A stretch of DNA of 64,000 nt from Nitrincola alkalisediminis (lineage in GTDB: Bacteria > Pseudomonadota > Gammaproteobacteria > Pseudomonadales > Balneatricaceae): positions 186,001-250,000 of the forward strand of contig NZ_VYTY01000002.1 in NCBI RefSeq assembly GCF_009821115.1, written 5' to 3'. A program made the translations under genes and the position numbers. The notes beneath the pieces were generated by a model, which was not told the origin of the DNA, searched no databases, and saw only the letters and a program-made list of their open reading frames with translations. Shown in pieces: positions 1 through 10,525 of the stretch. The number at the start of each line of letters is the position of its first letter. Position 1 is the first letter of the stretch.

Positions 1-799
1 GGTAGGCTTCAATGCGTGCTGCCATATGCGTTAATTCAGCTAGAATTTGCTTCTCATCCACTTGTTCATTGTCTGCCAACCTCTGCGTCAACTCTGCAAG
101 CGTTTGATCCATATCCGCAAGTGAAGGCGAAATACTGCGCGCCATCGGCAAGGCTAACAACGACATAAGACGGTAAATTTCAATCTCGATGAGTCTTTGA
201 GTTAAACGCCCCACCTGACTGTCTGACATGTCTCGATTCAAAATGGTAAAACGACCAAAACCATCACTGTGCAAACGAAAGCTACTCCAGACTCGAGCAC
301 TCCCCTGCTGAGGACTGCTACCGACAAGACGCATCCCTTCAAACCACGGTCGAATCAATTGCAAGTCTTGCTCGGCTGAATCTGTCATAGGCTCTAAGGC
401 AATATGAAAAGCCCCCACTACCTGCCCCTCTAGAGCTTCAATCCAACCCGTCGGTAATAATGAAAGGCCTGTCTGTGTAAAATCCGGGGCACCTGTTTCT
501 CGATTCAAATTAATAAAGGTGTAAGAGGTAAACTCCATATGCATTTCACGGCGGACACGCAAATCACCACACACCAACTCATAACAACTGTGTTCGTGCT
601 CGGGGACCGCACAGCCTAACAGCTGATGCAACACCTGTAAGTGACGAAACTGAGATTGCTTTTGTTCAGCATTGGCTAACAACGCGATATGCGTGATTCG
701 CGCAGGACAAGGAATCACCTGAAAAGGACGCGAATGCAGTTCTTCGTAAATTTCATCTCTCAGCGGGTGTAAATCCAACTGATCCAGCTGACAACTCAT
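1..799 (-). CDS. DUF3422 family membrane protein, N-terminal part (gene runs off left edge)
   Basis: Reading the minus strand from an ATG at 799 gives an uninterrupted frame of 266 codons to base 1, so the 3' end lies outside the window. The N-terminus (MSCQLDQLDLHPLRDEIYEE, then LHSRPF) matches the start of the DUF3422/COG4949 family, in which an N-terminal soluble part is followed by C-terminal membrane helices; those helices would be outside this window. The start follows the upstream outer-membrane gene by 18 bases on the same strand, so the two are probably co-transcribed. Function of the family is not established. The family assignment is from recognition of the RDE..ELHSRPF start and overall pattern. 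Confidence 0.75.
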   Translation of the reverse strand, partial: MSCQLDQLDLHPLRDEIYEELHSRPFQVIPCPARITHIALLANAEQKQSQFRHLQVLHQLLGCAVPEHEHSCYELVCGDLRVRREMHMEFTSYTFINLNRETGAPDFTQTGLSLLPTGWIEALEGQVVGAFHIALEPMTDSAEQDLQLIRPWFEGMRLVGSSPQQGSARVWSSFRLHSDGFGRFTILNRDMSDSQVGRLTQRLIEIEIYRLMSLLALPMARSISPSLADMDQTLAELTQRLADNEQVDEKQILAELTHMAARIEAY

Positions 800-817
800 C
801 CATTCATACCTATCAAT

Positions 818-1360
818 TTAACGAAAATAATAGCCGACGTTCACCATGAAGCCCGCCGTTCCAAACGGAATCATTTCCAAATTCATCCGATTATACTCAA
901 CACCAAAGGCAGGCAGTATCGCAGGCGCCACCCCAAATCGATTGAACGGAATTTTATCGCGGTACTCACCTCGGTAACCATGAATTAAACCCGCTGTCAG
1001 CTTGCCATAGGTTTTTAAGTCACCAGAGTCATGAAAATTGTAGCGTCCTCCCGTATAAAGATAGGTTGTGCGCTGATCAAAGGAGTTGAGGAAGCTTGCT
1101 CCCCCGATTAACCATTGCACCTCATCACGCCAATCTCGACCCGAAGGCCGCGGGAGCGCATCAACATTCGTTTCAGGAAAATACCACTCAAGGTTAATCA
1201 GTTTCTGATGATTATTGTGATCTGGTTCAGGATCATAGTGAGTCGTCCAGACTGAGGTTTGGATGAGGATCTGATCACCCTCCTTAAAAATACCAGCCGA
1301 GACAACTTGACTGCACATCATCCCTGCACACATACATAATGCTATCAATCGCTTAAACAC
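818..1360 (-). CDS. Small outer-membrane beta-barrel-like protein with signal peptide
   Basis: The 180-residue product has a cleavable signal peptide (MFKRLIALCMCAGMMCSQVV, cleavage near VSA-GIF). The mature part has alternating aromatic/polar stretches, a YLYTGGRYNF segment, a GLIHGYRGEYRDKIPFNRFG segment and a C-terminus ending in aromatic FR, all typical of a small barrel. The GYRGEYRDKIP..GVAP block recalls a proteobacterial family that databases often mislabel as sn-glycerol-3-phosphate transporter and that has PagP-like features; I do not assign an activity. It is followed 18 bases downstream by the DUF3422 gene on the same strand. Confidence 0.6.
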   Translation of the reverse strand: MFKRLIALCMCAGMMCSQVVSAGIFKEGDQILIQTSVWTTHYDPEPDHNNHQKLINLEWYFPETNVDALPRPSGRDWRDEVQWLIGGASFLNSFDQRTTYLYTGGRYNFHDSGDLKTYGKLTAGLIHGYRGEYRDKIPFNRFGVAPAILPAFGVEYNRMNLEMIPFGTAGFMVNVGYYFR

Positions 1361-1553
1361 CGTTGAATCCTCTTTAGGTTTCCTATCTTAAGGTCATTAT
1401 AATGAATTATGTTGCAAAATAATGCCTTTAACGACAGACATCGACTCTGCACCCTAGACTACACATCCAGCCTAGGCTAAGAGCCCTTAAAAAAGAGTCC
1501 ACTCAACTGATGACATCCATTATACTTTTGCAGGACATCAATGTGGGGATTGT

Positions 1554-2213
1554 ATGCTAATCAGGGTATTGCCAAGTTTAGAAACGCGCAAAGACTGGCT
1601 CAGTTTTTTACGAAGGGAAGTCCCCTACTGCCTCGTCGAAACACCAGAGGTGCTGGTTGACTTCCAAAGCACGTTTCTTCAATTAACGCTGTTTAAAGAA
1701 CCCTCGCTCGACCCTGTTCGCTACACCCTTGGCTCGCGTCAACGCATGGAGCCCGCGTGGCAACTGATTAAAGGCTGCCAATGGCGTTTAAGTTTTTTAA
1801 TTGAAGGATTGGAAAGCCTAGACTTTAATACACACGTCCGCGATAAACCCTCTTTTAAAATACCAACGGATCTATCTGTACGTAAAAGCTTTACACGTGA
1901 ACGGCGTTTAATCTCACCATCTCAATCCGGTATCATCACGCCATTAAATGAAGGGGATGCATGCTGGACACTCAAAAATATTCAAGCCTTGCTGGCCTAT
2001 GACCAGCTACAAGAGTGGACATGCTTAACCGACCGCTTTGTCAGCCCTAAAGCCGCATTAACGTCTATTACGTTAGAGCCTCAGCGCTGGGGTGTCGATA
2101 CAGATGCACGGGGAGTGAGATTAAGCTTGGATGGAGAGCCCTACATTCAGTTTAGTCATAGGATTCGGCCCGCCACCAGACGTTTGATGACGAACCAGAA
2201 CCCACTGATATAA
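1554..2213 (+). CDS. Hypothetical protein, 219 aa
   Basis: An ATG at 1554 follows a GGGGA ribosome-binding site (1545-1549). The product has no signal peptide, membrane helix or motif that I recognise. It is rich in Leu, Arg and Pro and contains a basic stretch around RKSFTRERR near the middle. It is convergent with mksB, stops only five bases before the mksB stop codon, and occupies the position where a Wadjet nuclease gene (jetD/mksG) would sit in many genomes. Its length and sequence do not resemble JetD, which has DUF3322 and DUF2220 domains and is normally co-directional. Confidence 0.55.
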   Translation: MLIRVLPSLETRKDWLSFLRREVPYCLVETPEVLVDFQSTFLQLTLFKEPSLDPVRYTLGSRQRMEPAWQLIKGCQWRLSFLIEGLESLDFNTHVRDKPSFKIPTDLSVRKSFTRERRLISPSQSGIITPLNEGDACWTLKNIQALLAYDQLQEWTCLTDRFVSPKAALTSITLEPQRWGVDTDARGVRLSLDGEPYIQFSHRIRPATRRLMTNQNPLI

Positions 2214-2218
2214 ACCGA

Positions 2219-5200
2219 TTAAAGACTCTCGTCCGCTGTCTCCAACGCATCAGCCGCCATGATTTTGTAAGGGTGATCAGACGCTAACAATTCCTTTCCT
2301 TTTTCAGTCGGAAATTCAACATCAATATCAACCACTCGCCCATCACGACACACGTTGATGATCGTATCCATGCAAGAACTCAACAATGAATACTTTTCAT
2401 CGGGTGCAGCAATAATTGTTTGCAGACCTAAGTCCGTCATAAAGCCTAAGGATGTGACCGTATTTTCTGAGTCCAGTTTGTTAAATGCCTCGTCAAACAC
2501 CGACAAACTCAAGCCCCCAACAGGTTGCCCATCACTGCCTTCTTTCAAACGATAGGTTGCGCCCAACGCAGCAGCCATGGCCACGTAAAACGGCACTTGG
2601 TGCTCACCACCAGACCCCGTCTTAATACGTTGGGTTAAGGTAGTTTTACGGTTGCCGTCTAAATCCTTAACCACTAGCTCAAAGTTATAAAAATTCCGGT
2701 AATCTTGCAGTAACTCGCTTTCACCTTCATTCTTTAGAACTTCATGGATTTTTGCCAAGGCATCCCGGTGCCCTGTGTCCGTTTCGTGATGAATATCGAA
2801 CAAAGACCCCACATTGGCTTGATCCATACGTGTATAGGCTTCAACCAGTTCAAGGATATCGCGCAACTCAGGGTTAGGCATCATTTCAAAACTGTACATT
2901 TCTTTGTGGAATGGACGATTTTTCAAATGGCTATTAAGTTCACGAATCAAATCCTTAATTTTATTGATCTGATCGTTTAGATGCGCAACGAAATCCGATC
3001 TAAACGCAGTTTCCGCCTCTAAGCGTGCACGCTCTGCTTTTTGGGTATACTGCGCCAACTCAGACTCTTGTAAGGTGACAACCGTTTCATTAACGTAACC
3101 TTCCAAATCCTCATGACTAGAGTCAGGGCTTATATTATCCAATCCTTGATGGCTTAAGCCGCCAGCGTGATAACGTGCCTTGTATTGTGCAACGGCGTCA
3201 CGTACTCCATTTTTCTTTTTCTCATGCAGCTGAAGTTCCGTCTGAGCTTTTTTCGCCGCTTCAAAAATAATGCGTTCAAGGTCTGAATCACAGCTATCAT
3301 CTAGGTAGTCACGTTTTTCTTGGGCAGACTGCGCATCGAACTCGGGTTTCTCCTGACAACGACCACGCGCCATAGCGTGCTCAGTCAGTTCTCGCTCAAG
3401 CACTTCAAGCGACGCGTTGTCTTTGATCATCCCAGTTCGTGTTTTTTGCAGCTTATCCATCAAGGCTTTTTGGCGAACTTCTAATGACTTTTGCTGCTCA
3501 GCATACTCAGCAATACGTTGCTGAATACCCGAATCATCATGATTGCGAAGATCCGTAATGCCCTGCTGGTAGCCTTCAATTTCAGACGCAAGCTGCTCTC
3601 GCTGATTCACAAGATCAAAAACGCGCTCATTCACCTGCAGCAAACCAGATGCCATTTGGATTAAGCCATCACGCAGCTTTTCCAGTGACTCATGTTGCTT
3701 GCCCAGTGTCGTAAACTCAGCGATCAGCTCATCCACCTGCTTGCCCTGCAAGGCCAACTGATCACCCCGACGCCGAATCCCCATAATCGGGCTCAGCTCA
3801 TTAATAGAAGTGGTCGAACCTTCGCTCTGTAACATGCAATCATAGGTTAATGCACGTTCATGGCGCAGCAATTCGGTTTCAGTTTCCACAGCCATCACCG
3901 CCCCTAAAGCTCGGTTCATATAGGCTTGAGCATGCTCATTGTCACTGTCAACAAACTGAGCCAAGCTTCCGGCTTTCGTTCGCGTCAACCACTCACCAGA
4001 CTTGGTCGTATTGATAATACGGCAGCCTTTTAAGTGACGCCCTTTGCGACGATAGAGCGTAATCGCTTCCTTGACTCGATCCGGTGCGACCACAAGCGCT
4101 TCTCTGCGAGCGCCTAAGAACGACTCAATGGCAATTCGCCACTTATCATCGTTGATATCGACCAGCTCACAAATTGGTGTAGAGTCGATGCCATATTCTT
4201 TTAACAAGTCGATGAGTTCACGGGTCGCGTGCCGGACAGGCGCTCGCCCCTGCTGCAATTGCTCTACGGCACTTTTTTGACTTTGAATCTGGGTACGCAG
4301 CTCATTAATCCGTATCACGGACTCTTCGTAACGCTTGGCAATCGCTTTACGCACGGGGTCAATCTGCGCACGTAGCTGTGTCAGCGCGTTATCCACTTCA
4401 ACAGGCGCTTCCGGCCATTGGCCTGCCAAGGTGTTTTCGCCTGAGCGCCAGAGTGCAACCGACTGTTCAACAACGGGTCTAAAAGCGTCCGGCAATAGAT
4501 CCGGGTTGGCGGCAAAACCCACCGTGGTTCGCATCAGGTTGTACACCTGTTGTATCTTTTCTTTCACCACAGAGGCTTCATGCTGTCGAGCCGAAATACG
4601 TGATTCGAGTGCACTCACCTTGTGCGCGGAATCGGTGTTATTGAGCTCTGCGCGAGTATTCGCCAAGCGCTGCATCGCTTCATTCAGCTGTTCACTGTTT
4701 TTTTCTAAATCCGCTTGTAACAACTGCTCTTGTTCAGTAAAGGTTTCTAGGCGCTCGGCTGCCGCTTCCTTTTTTAAATCGGTGTGCTCAAAGCGTGCTT
4801 CATGCACCACCCATTCGTATTCAATGGCATTCTTGAGGTTTCTCGAGATTCCTTTACACATTTCCTGAACCTTTTCGAGCTCAGCAATGCGGTTTGCCAC
4901 CTCACGTGTTTTTTGCTCCATTGCCCGATATTCGTCAAGCGACTTTCTGAACGCACCGACATGAACAATATTTTCGTCCAAAACGAATTCTCGAATAAAA
5001 CGTGTTGGGCTGTCGATGGGAACGAACTTCAAGGCGTTTTTAAAGTTCTTGATGAATTTTTCATCATCATTAGGCATTTGCGGATCGTGACTCAGGTGTG
5101 TAACCATTTCCCGGATAAAGCGTGTCGCCCGCTTTTCAAGGATCATATCCGGGCACTGCTTTAATAAACTGTCACGAACTTCAGCCCACGGACGCGGCAA

Positions 5201-5644
5201 ACGTCCTGCACCTTGCTTTACTGAAAAATCGTCAAGAGTGACGGAAAAATCAGGGAGGATAAAACGCCCTAAAATGTCCTCTTCCGCATTCGCTGTCGAC
5301 GCACTAATTGCAATGCCGACACAGCTTTCTTTTGCGGTTTCAGTGTCAAAAAAGCTTAATGCCATATAGGTCAGAGAGTCTTCTCGGGCATTCACTTTTT
5401 TACCAAGGTCATCCAAAAAACCTAAGCAATAGGTCCGCAAAGAACGTTCTGACTTTTCACCGGCCGAGGCATTGAAACTCAAGTGGCGCTTATGTCCTCC
5501 CATCAGAATGGTTTGAATCGCATCCAGTAACGATGACTTTCCCGAGCCATTCGGACCGACGATCGCCACATTGCCTTTGATGGGAATCTCGATTGCACCT
5601 AGAACATACCAATTGACCAGAACGATACGATTAAGCTGTTTCAT
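2219..5644 (-). CDS. mksB: MksB/JetC SMC-like ATPase of a MksBEF condensin
   Basis: The protein is a 1141-residue ATPase. A Walker A motif (GPNGSGKSS, residues about 30-38) lies at the N-terminus, a long coiled coil rich in Glu, Gln, Leu and Arg fills the middle with a hinge-like globular part around residues 490-620, and the C-terminus carries the ABC signature region ([12 protein letters not shown]) and Walker B ([12 protein letters not shown]). This is the SMC/MukB/JetC head arrangement. The family uses ATP to extrude and compact DNA. I take the start at 5644 rather than 5659 because GGAGAG sits 7 bases before this ATG; the start overlaps the end of mksE by 14 bases, which implies translational coupling. 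No nuclease subunit follows. Confidence 0.88.
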   Translation of the reverse strand: MKQLNRIVLVNWYVLGAIEIPIKGNVAIVGPNGSGKSSLLDAIQTILMGGHKRHLSFNASAGEKSERSLRTYCLGFLDDLGKKVNAREDSLTYMALSFFDTETAKESCVGIAISASTANAEEDILGRFILPDFSVTLDDFSVKQGAGRLPRPWAEVRDSLLKQCPDMILEKRATRFIREMVTHLSHDPQMPNDDEKFIKNFKNALKFVPIDSPTRFIREFVLDENIVHVGAFRKSLDEYRAMEQKTREVANRIAELEKVQEMCKGISRNLKNAIEYEWVVHEARFEHTDLKKEAAAERLETFTEQEQLLQADLEKNSEQLNEAMQRLANTRAELNNTDSAHKVSALESRISARQHEASVVKEKIQQVYNLMRTTVGFAANPDLLPDAFRPVVEQSVALWRSGENTLAGQWPEAPVEVDNALTQLRAQIDPVRKAIAKRYEESVIRINELRTQIQSQKSAVEQLQQGRAPVRHATRELIDLLKEYGIDSTPICELVDINDDKWRIAIESFLGARREALVVAPDRVKEAITLYRRKGRHLKGCRIINTTKSGEWLTRTKAGSLAQFVDSDNEHAQAYMNRALGAVMAVETETELLRHERALTYDCMLQSEGSTTSINELSPIMGIRRRGDQLALQGKQVDELIAEFTTLGKQHESLEKLRDGLIQMASGLLQVNERVFDLVNQREQLASEIEGYQQGITDLRNHDDSGIQQRIAEYAEQQKSLEVRQKALMDKLQKTRTGMIKDNASLEVLERELTEHAMARGRCQEKPEFDAQSAQEKRDYLDDSCDSDLERIIFEAAKKAQTELQLHEKKKNGVRDAVAQYKARYHAGGLSHQGLDNISPDSSHEDLEGYVNETVVTLQESELAQYTQKAERARLEAETAFRSDFVAHLNDQINKIKDLIRELNSHLKNRPFHKEMYSFEMMPNPELRDILELVEAYTRMDQANVGSLFDIHHETDTGHRDALAKIHEVLKNEGESELLQDYRNFYNFELVVKDLDGNRKTTLTQRIKTGSGGEHQVPFYVAMAAALGATYRLKEGSDGQPVGGLSLSVFDEAFNKLDSENTVTSLGFMTDLGLQTIIAAPDEKYSLLSSCMDTIINVCRDGRVVDIDVEFPTEKGKELLASDHPYKIMAADALETADESL

Positions 5645-6320
5645 TGGTGTTCTCTCCATCTTCTGCTTGAGCCTTTTCTTGGCTTACAGCGCTAGCCTCG
5701 TCGGCGTCATCCTCATCTTGCGTTGACGAACGGCTCGACTCAATATCACACAAGGCCTCTAGCTGACCAATATAGTCCTCAACAACCACATGACGAATCG
5801 TCGGGTTAATTCGTAGAGGTAGGTTTTTGGGATCGGTTTCGTCCGCTTTTCCTCTTTCAATCACCCCATGGCGGCTAAACAATGAAACAATCTCTTTTAA
5901 GCGGGTTTCATTCGGGATTTCTTTCGCCGTTAAGTTACTGTACAGACGCAGCAAAGCATCCGTGGTGGTAATGGCTTTGCCATTTTCAACCTCGAAGTTT
6001 TCCAACTTTTGCTCATAGATCTGACGTAAACACAGCAGAAGCAACGACTCATCCAACTTGAGCTTGAGCACCCGCTCTTCTCCCTGAGGAAGCACACCCA
6101 AATACGCCTCGTCAGGCTGATACACTAACGTCCAACCAATGGCGGCAAACAAGTTGCGATAGTAGTCGATGTTGGCCGCAATCAGAAAATAGCTATCGCG
6201 ATGGATAGGGCGATCAGCGTACAAAAACTGGCTGACAAGAAGTAAATTGGCAGCATGAATAAAGTCTTCGGCCTGGTGGTGTTCAGTCCGGGATACGATT
6301 TTTTGCAGATCACCTAACAT
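5631..6320 (-). CDS. mksE: MksE/JetB, DUF4194 subunit of MksBEF
   Basis: A 229-residue acidic protein of the DUF4194 (MksE/JetB) type, the small winged-helix subunit that bridges the kleisin MksF in MukE-like complexes. The core contains [20 protein letters not shown], and the C-terminal tail after about residue 190 is a low-complexity acidic stretch ([10 protein letters not shown]). The ATG at 6320 shares one base with the mksF stop (TAATG), and AGGAA lies about 8 bases upstream, so I prefer it to the longer 6353 start. It sits between mksF and mksB in the order usual for the family. Confidence 0.85.
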   Translation of the reverse strand: MLGDLQKIVSRTEHHQAEDFIHAANLLLVSQFLYADRPIHRDSYFLIAANIDYYRNLFAAIGWTLVYQPDEAYLGVLPQGEERVLKLKLDESLLLLCLRQIYEQKLENFEVENGKAITTTDALLRLYSNLTAKEIPNETRLKEIVSLFSRHGVIERGKADETDPKNLPLRINPTIRHVVVEDYIGQLEALCDIESSRSSTQDEDDADEASAVSQEKAQAEDGENTNETA

Positions 6321-7714
6321 TATGCGTTCCTGTGTATCACAAAACCACGACACTCAACTACATCAGCAACGCAGACATAGGTATCGTCAAATTCAATACG
6401 GTATTTTTCAGTGGTTTTACGTGCCTTTTTACCCAAAGACGGTAAATGGCGTACGTAACTGAAACAAATATAATCCTCAACTGATTCAATCGTGAACTCA
6501 GTTGCACTCATGCGGGTACGATCAAGAAAATGACGGTCTAGATACTGCTCAATTCGATCAACACGCACCTCACGTCGCTCTTTATACTCTTTAAATAAAC
6601 GACGCAATTCTAACACACGGGGATCTATCTCACTTTGAGTAATCACACGTGGTTTCGCTTCCACTCGCTTACGTATCGGCGAACGAATACTCATGGGTGA
6701 AATAAACCCAGTTTCGTCCAAGGTGGTCAGCGTTGGAATCTCGTCATCTTTCTTTTTCGCCAGCTCAGCAATCAAACGCGACAAGCGAGCTGCCATTCCC
6801 GGCGTGGTTTTATCCATGTAACGAACCGTATCCGCCACACGTTTTTCCAACTGGTAACGGAAGTCATCAATCGCGGCTAAACGCTGATCCACTGACTCAA
6901 AAATACGAATAATTCGATTAATGTGCTGATGCACTAGCGCTTCCGCCGCATCAAAATCCAACTCATACTGAAGTTGATAGTGCTGCGTCAGTTGCTCTAA
7001 CTTTAATAAATCAAATTGCAAATCACGGAGCATCGATAAAATCTGGCGACGGTACCGGAAGGGGTTGTTTCGCGTCTTGAGCGTTTTGTAGTCTGAAACC
7101 AAAATATGCTCAACAAATCGATCAAAAAACCCCCTCACTATATCCTGCGGGTTATTGATTTCCGATAGGGAGATTTTGATTTCACGAAGCCCCAGCAGCA
7201 TATCCGTTAAATGCGCACTAAAATCAGCGGCCGTTTGCGATGCCTCTGACAGAGTAATGCCTCGTCCCACAGGATCATTGACGGCAGCTTCTAACGAGCT
7301 AAGCACGTTCAGTACCGCACCACCATAGCTTCGCTTTTCAAGCTTAGCGATTGACACCAATGACCGGAGCAAATACGAAACAGACGGCGACAAAAGAACA
7401 TAGGTTCGATACACCTTTTGCTCTTCCTCCAGCCAACCACACTGCACCAAGCGCCGATAGATACGATTAGTATAGTCCACACTTGAACGTGGAGGGTCTC
7501 CATCCTCGTCGGCTTCAGTGACCCAACGACGGACCCCAAGCCGAACAACGGCGTTTTCGATGGTAGAGCGCACCAGATCCTTGGCAATGAAAGGATCGAT
7601 AAGATCCTCATCAAAGAATAAATCGGCCAATTCAAGAAGAACCGCTTGATAGACTTGGCGGTTCTGTCCCGATAAAGGCAGAAAAATATCATCCGGTAGT
7701 TTATTGAAGAGCAT
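6320..7714 (-). CDS. mksF: MksF/JetA kleisin-like subunit of MksBEF
   Basis: First gene of the three-gene operon; 464 residues. It begins [20 protein letters not shown] and has the winged-helix/helical N-terminus and long helical centre of the JetA/MksF (kleisin) family. It should close the ring between two MksB heads. Its stop overlaps the mksE start by one base. It lies 103 bases downstream of ycaO on the same strand and may be read through from there. The family occurs both as a housekeeping MksBEF condensin and, with JetD, as the Wadjet plasmid-defence system; without JetD here, the chromosomal role is more likely. Confidence 0.85.
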   Translation of the reverse strand: MLFNKLPDDIFLPLSGQNRQVYQAVLLELADLFFDEDLIDPFIAKDLVRSTIENAVVRLGVRRWVTEADEDGDPPRSSVDYTNRIYRRLVQCGWLEEEQKVYRTYVLLSPSVSYLLRSLVSIAKLEKRSYGGAVLNVLSSLEAAVNDPVGRGITLSEASQTAADFSAHLTDMLLGLREIKISLSEINNPQDIVRGFFDRFVEHILVSDYKTLKTRNNPFRYRRQILSMLRDLQFDLLKLEQLTQHYQLQYELDFDAAEALVHQHINRIIRIFESVDQRLAAIDDFRYQLEKRVADTVRYMDKTTPGMAARLSRLIAELAKKKDDEIPTLTTLDETGFISPMSIRSPIRKRVEAKPRVITQSEIDPRVLELRRLFKEYKERREVRVDRIEQYLDRHFLDRTRMSATEFTIESVEDYICFSYVRHLPSLGKKARKTTEKYRIEFDDTYVCVADVVECRGFVIHRNA

Positions 7715-7817
7715 GCGTTTCCCTGATCTCTCACCCGATATGCATTACACTGCATGAACAATCTTGAGCGCAGATTCTAGCGGAAATAGAGACATCTTCC
7801 CAACTTTTATGCGCAGA

Positions 7818-9557
7818 TTAATTGATCCGCTGGCTTTGCTTAACTTGATGTAAGCGTTCGTAGGCTTTTAACAATTGCTGATGGCGACTAAACGTACTGA
7901 GACTTTCATCATGAATGCCCATATCATCAAACACCTGCACGCCGTCCATCATAGAACGCACGTGAGACAAGAGCTCTGTACCATAAATACGCTCAATCAC
8001 AGGCACAAAGTCATCAACCTTACGAGACTCATCAAGCGTTAGTGCCAATAACTGATGCAGGCAACGGTACTTCATCAGCACTTTTTCGGGCAAGCCACCA
8101 AAATTCAGCAGCCAATCGGACAATTCCAATGCCAGCTCTTGCTCACCTAAGGCTAAGGCTAAGCGCAACTTAAGCTCACCAACACGTAACCAAGACCAAA
8201 CGGTATCTGGATTCGGCAAGAGACCGATAAGCTCTGCAACCGGGTGCTGCTCATCAAAGCCGCCCTCATCCAAGGCCTCAAGAAGATCCGCATAGGCTTC
8301 GTTATCAAGGTCAGGCAACGCCAATATTGCCGCCCTAAGCGGAGCCGCCGCATTATTATTGCGCCAAATCAACTCATCAACCGGATAGATTTCGGACATC
8401 CCAGGAACAATGATTCGGCAGGTGTACACGCCCAAGTGCTCATAATCCGCAATATAGATATCCATATCCACGCGATGAATTTTAAAACAAAGCTCTTCAA
8501 ATTCGGCTTGTGTATTGCCTTCGATGTTCCATCTCGCGAAAGGGTAATCCGTGGTGGAGGACATTAAATCCCACGCCACGACCCCACTCGAATCAATAAA
8601 ATGTGTTTCAAGATTATGCGGATCTGCCGCTTCTTCAATATCCAGCGTTGGTTCTGGAAAATCATGCAACTCATCCAACTCACGGCCTTGAAGCAACTCA
8701 GTTAGCGTGCGCTCCAGCGCGACCGCAAACTTAGGGTGCGCACCAAAGGATGCAAAACAACCACCATCCACCGGATTGATCAAAACAACGTTCACTAACG
8801 GAAACTTTCCGCCTAATGATGCATCCCTGACTTCAACAACAAACCCTTTGCTCCGCAGGGTCCTAAGCGCTGCTTTTACTCTCGGGTGCTTGGCTATTTC
8901 CGACTCAGGAATGAGCGGTAAACTAATACCCGACGAGATAATCGTATTTTTGATATGACGTTCAAAAATCTCTGACAAAGCCTGAACACGTGCTTCATAG
9001 ACACTGTTACCAGCCGCCATGCCGTTACTGACGTACAGGTTACCGAGGATGTTAACGGGGAACCAAACAGTTTCACCCGTTCTTTGCTTCACAAACGGCA
9101 AAGCGCAGATCCCGCGATGAGCATTGCCTGAGTTGAGATCGATGAGGGCCCCAGGTGATATTTCATTGTGCAGATCGTAGTGATTACGTGTGGCCTCATC
9201 AAGCAACCCTTCTGGCCAAACCGTTGATTTCACCGGAAACCAGCGCTCTTGAGGGTAATGAACAAAGGCTCTTTCAGCAAACTTTGAGCCTAAGTAATAA
9301 TCGGCCCAAAAGAAGTTGCAACTTAAGCGCTCAAAAAACTCCCCTAGCGCGCTGGCCAAAGCGGCCTCACGCGTTGCGCCCTTACCATTCGTAAACAGCA
9401 TCGTACACACACGATCACGAATATGAACAGACCAAACATGCGGAACGGGATTCAACCAGCGAACTTCTTCAATATCGAAGCCAAGCGCCTTCAAACCAGC
9501 ACTCATTCGTTCGATGGTTTCTTCCAGCGGCGCATCTTTTCCTAAAATCTGTGTCAT
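7818..9557 (-). CDS. ycaO: YcaO-type ATP-dependent cyclodehydratase-fold protein
   Basis: The 579-residue product aligns along its length with E. coli YcaO (about 586 residues), including WLNPVPHVWSVHIRD, FTNGKGATREAALASALGE, NLYVSNGMAAGNS, FASFGAHP and ETHFIDSSG. The Glu-rich ATP-binding motifs of the YcaO fold are visible as EFFERLS and SEIFERH. E. coli YcaO has been linked to RimO-dependent beta-methylthiolation of ribosomal protein S12; it is not part of a peptide-natural-product cluster here, because no precursor or dehydrogenase gene lies nearby. The ATG at 9557 is the natural start by alignment (MTQILGKDA). Confidence 0.92.
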   Translation of the reverse strand: MTQILGKDAPLEETIERMSAGLKALGFDIEEVRWLNPVPHVWSVHIRDRVCTMLFTNGKGATREAALASALGEFFERLSCNFFWADYYLGSKFAERAFVHYPQERWFPVKSTVWPEGLLDEATRNHYDLHNEISPGALIDLNSGNAHRGICALPFVKQRTGETVWFPVNILGNLYVSNGMAAGNSVYEARVQALSEIFERHIKNTIISSGISLPLIPESEIAKHPRVKAALRTLRSKGFVVEVRDASLGGKFPLVNVVLINPVDGGCFASFGAHPKFAVALERTLTELLQGRELDELHDFPEPTLDIEEAADPHNLETHFIDSSGVVAWDLMSSTTDYPFARWNIEGNTQAEFEELCFKIHRVDMDIYIADYEHLGVYTCRIIVPGMSEIYPVDELIWRNNNAAAPLRAAILALPDLDNEAYADLLEALDEGGFDEQHPVAELIGLLPNPDTVWSWLRVGELKLRLALALGEQELALELSDWLLNFGGLPEKVLMKYRCLHQLLALTLDESRKVDDFVPVIERIYGTELLSHVRSMMDGVQVFDDMGIHDESLSTFSRHQQLLKAYERLHQVKQSQRIN

Positions 9558-9824
9558 GGGTTACTCCTGCCCTATTCGCTGGATGCATCTTTCAGCGGAG
9601 GACTCAACATCTCTTTAATTGTTCAAAGATTATACGTGAATACGATCCCACCTTACACTCCTTGAGACGGACCCAATACGGCTAAATGCATATCATTTGC
9701 GGCAACACCTAGATTGACAAAATCAAAAATGCGTATAGAACGGACAACATCGGTTGCTTTTTAATCAATTATTTTCAATAACCTACCCAAAACTAAAAAA
9801 AATGATCATTTTTAAAAAATAGTG

Positions 9825-9853
9825 TTGACGACCTCCGCCTGGATCATTAATAT
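9825..9853 (+). promoter_or_regulatory. Sigma-70 promoter for the tRNA-Asn/tRNA-Pro unit
   Basis: TTGACG (9825-9830) and TAATAT (9848-9853) are separated by exactly 17 bases and followed by a GC-rich discriminator (GCGGCC), the pattern of stringently controlled stable-RNA promoters. The 40 bases upstream are A/T tracts that could act as an UP element. This is the only clear signal in the gene-free stretch 9558-9874; the remainder presumably holds the divergent ycaO promoter, which I cannot place. Confidence 0.8.
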
Positions 9854-9874
9854 TTGCGGCCTGAGTTGAGCAGT

Positions 9875-9950
9875 TCCCTGATAGCTCAGTCGGTAGAGCA
9901 GTAGACTGTTAATCTATTGGTCGCAGGTTCGAGTCCTGCTCGGGGAGCCA
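9875..9950 (+). tRNA. tRNA-Asn (anticodon GTT)
   Basis: A 76-base cloverleaf including an encoded CCA. The acceptor stem TCCCTGA pairs with TCGGGGA, the D-arm has AGCTCAGTCGGTAGAGCA, the anticodon loop is CTGTTAA with GTT at 9908-9910, and the T-arm has GGTTCGAGTCC. Confidence 0.97.
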
Positions 9951-9963
9951 ACTCAATGTTTTT

Positions 9964-10040
<77 letters not shown>

Positions 10041-10321
10041 AAACATTTCTTAAAAAAATCCTCTCTCTTACCTAATAATAAAATACCCCCCTTGGTTAGA
10101 ATTCGTTTTTGTTACAACCACAACCTTCCCTATTTTTCAAAAAGCCATGCTTATAGTTAGTCGACCAGTTTTGAAGCTATTTTCTTTCAAACATATTTTA
10201 AATCCGTATTCATTTCGTACATCAAACATCTTTTTTAGTGAACGCGACAATATGCCTCACTTCAAGGCGCTCTGTTTTCCCTAAAATTAAAGCATTTCCA
10301 ATCTCGCGAGAAATGCTTCAA

Positions 10322-10525
10322 ATGAACTATAAATCACTTTTGTTTAAAAAAGCTCTATTCTTAACGGTATCCTTACCACTTCAAAGCATCGCATCTGATC
10401 ACGTTAGAGTAGATACCTTATTCGTGACAGCAACCGGAAACGCTGCCCCTGTACAAGATGTTCAAGCAAGCGTTCAAGTCATTACACGAGAGGAGCTGGA
10501 TCGATTCAACTCTGGTCGCGCTCTT
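10322..10525 (+). pseudogene. TonB-dependent receptor, 5' fragment fused to tonB
   Basis: From the ATG at 10322 the frame gives a signal peptide (MNYKSLLFKKALFLTVSLPL, cleavage after SIA) followed by the typical start of a TonB-dependent receptor: DTLFVTATGN (TonB-box/plug entry) and VQVITREELDRFNSGRAL (plug domain). Receptor-like sequence ends at about 10525; from there the frame is nonsense to a stop at 10681, while the overlapping +1 frame becomes TonB. The plug remainder and the 22-strand barrel are absent. I read this as a deletion that joined the 5' end of a receptor to a tonB gene. An in-frame start further upstream (10238) is possible but less likely than the one that opens the signal peptide. 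Confidence 0.7.

Noticed and set aside
7818-9557. YcaO as part of a thiazole/oxazole peptide cluster
   Set aside because: The protein aligns end to end with E. coli YcaO and no precursor peptide, dehydrogenase or protease gene is near.
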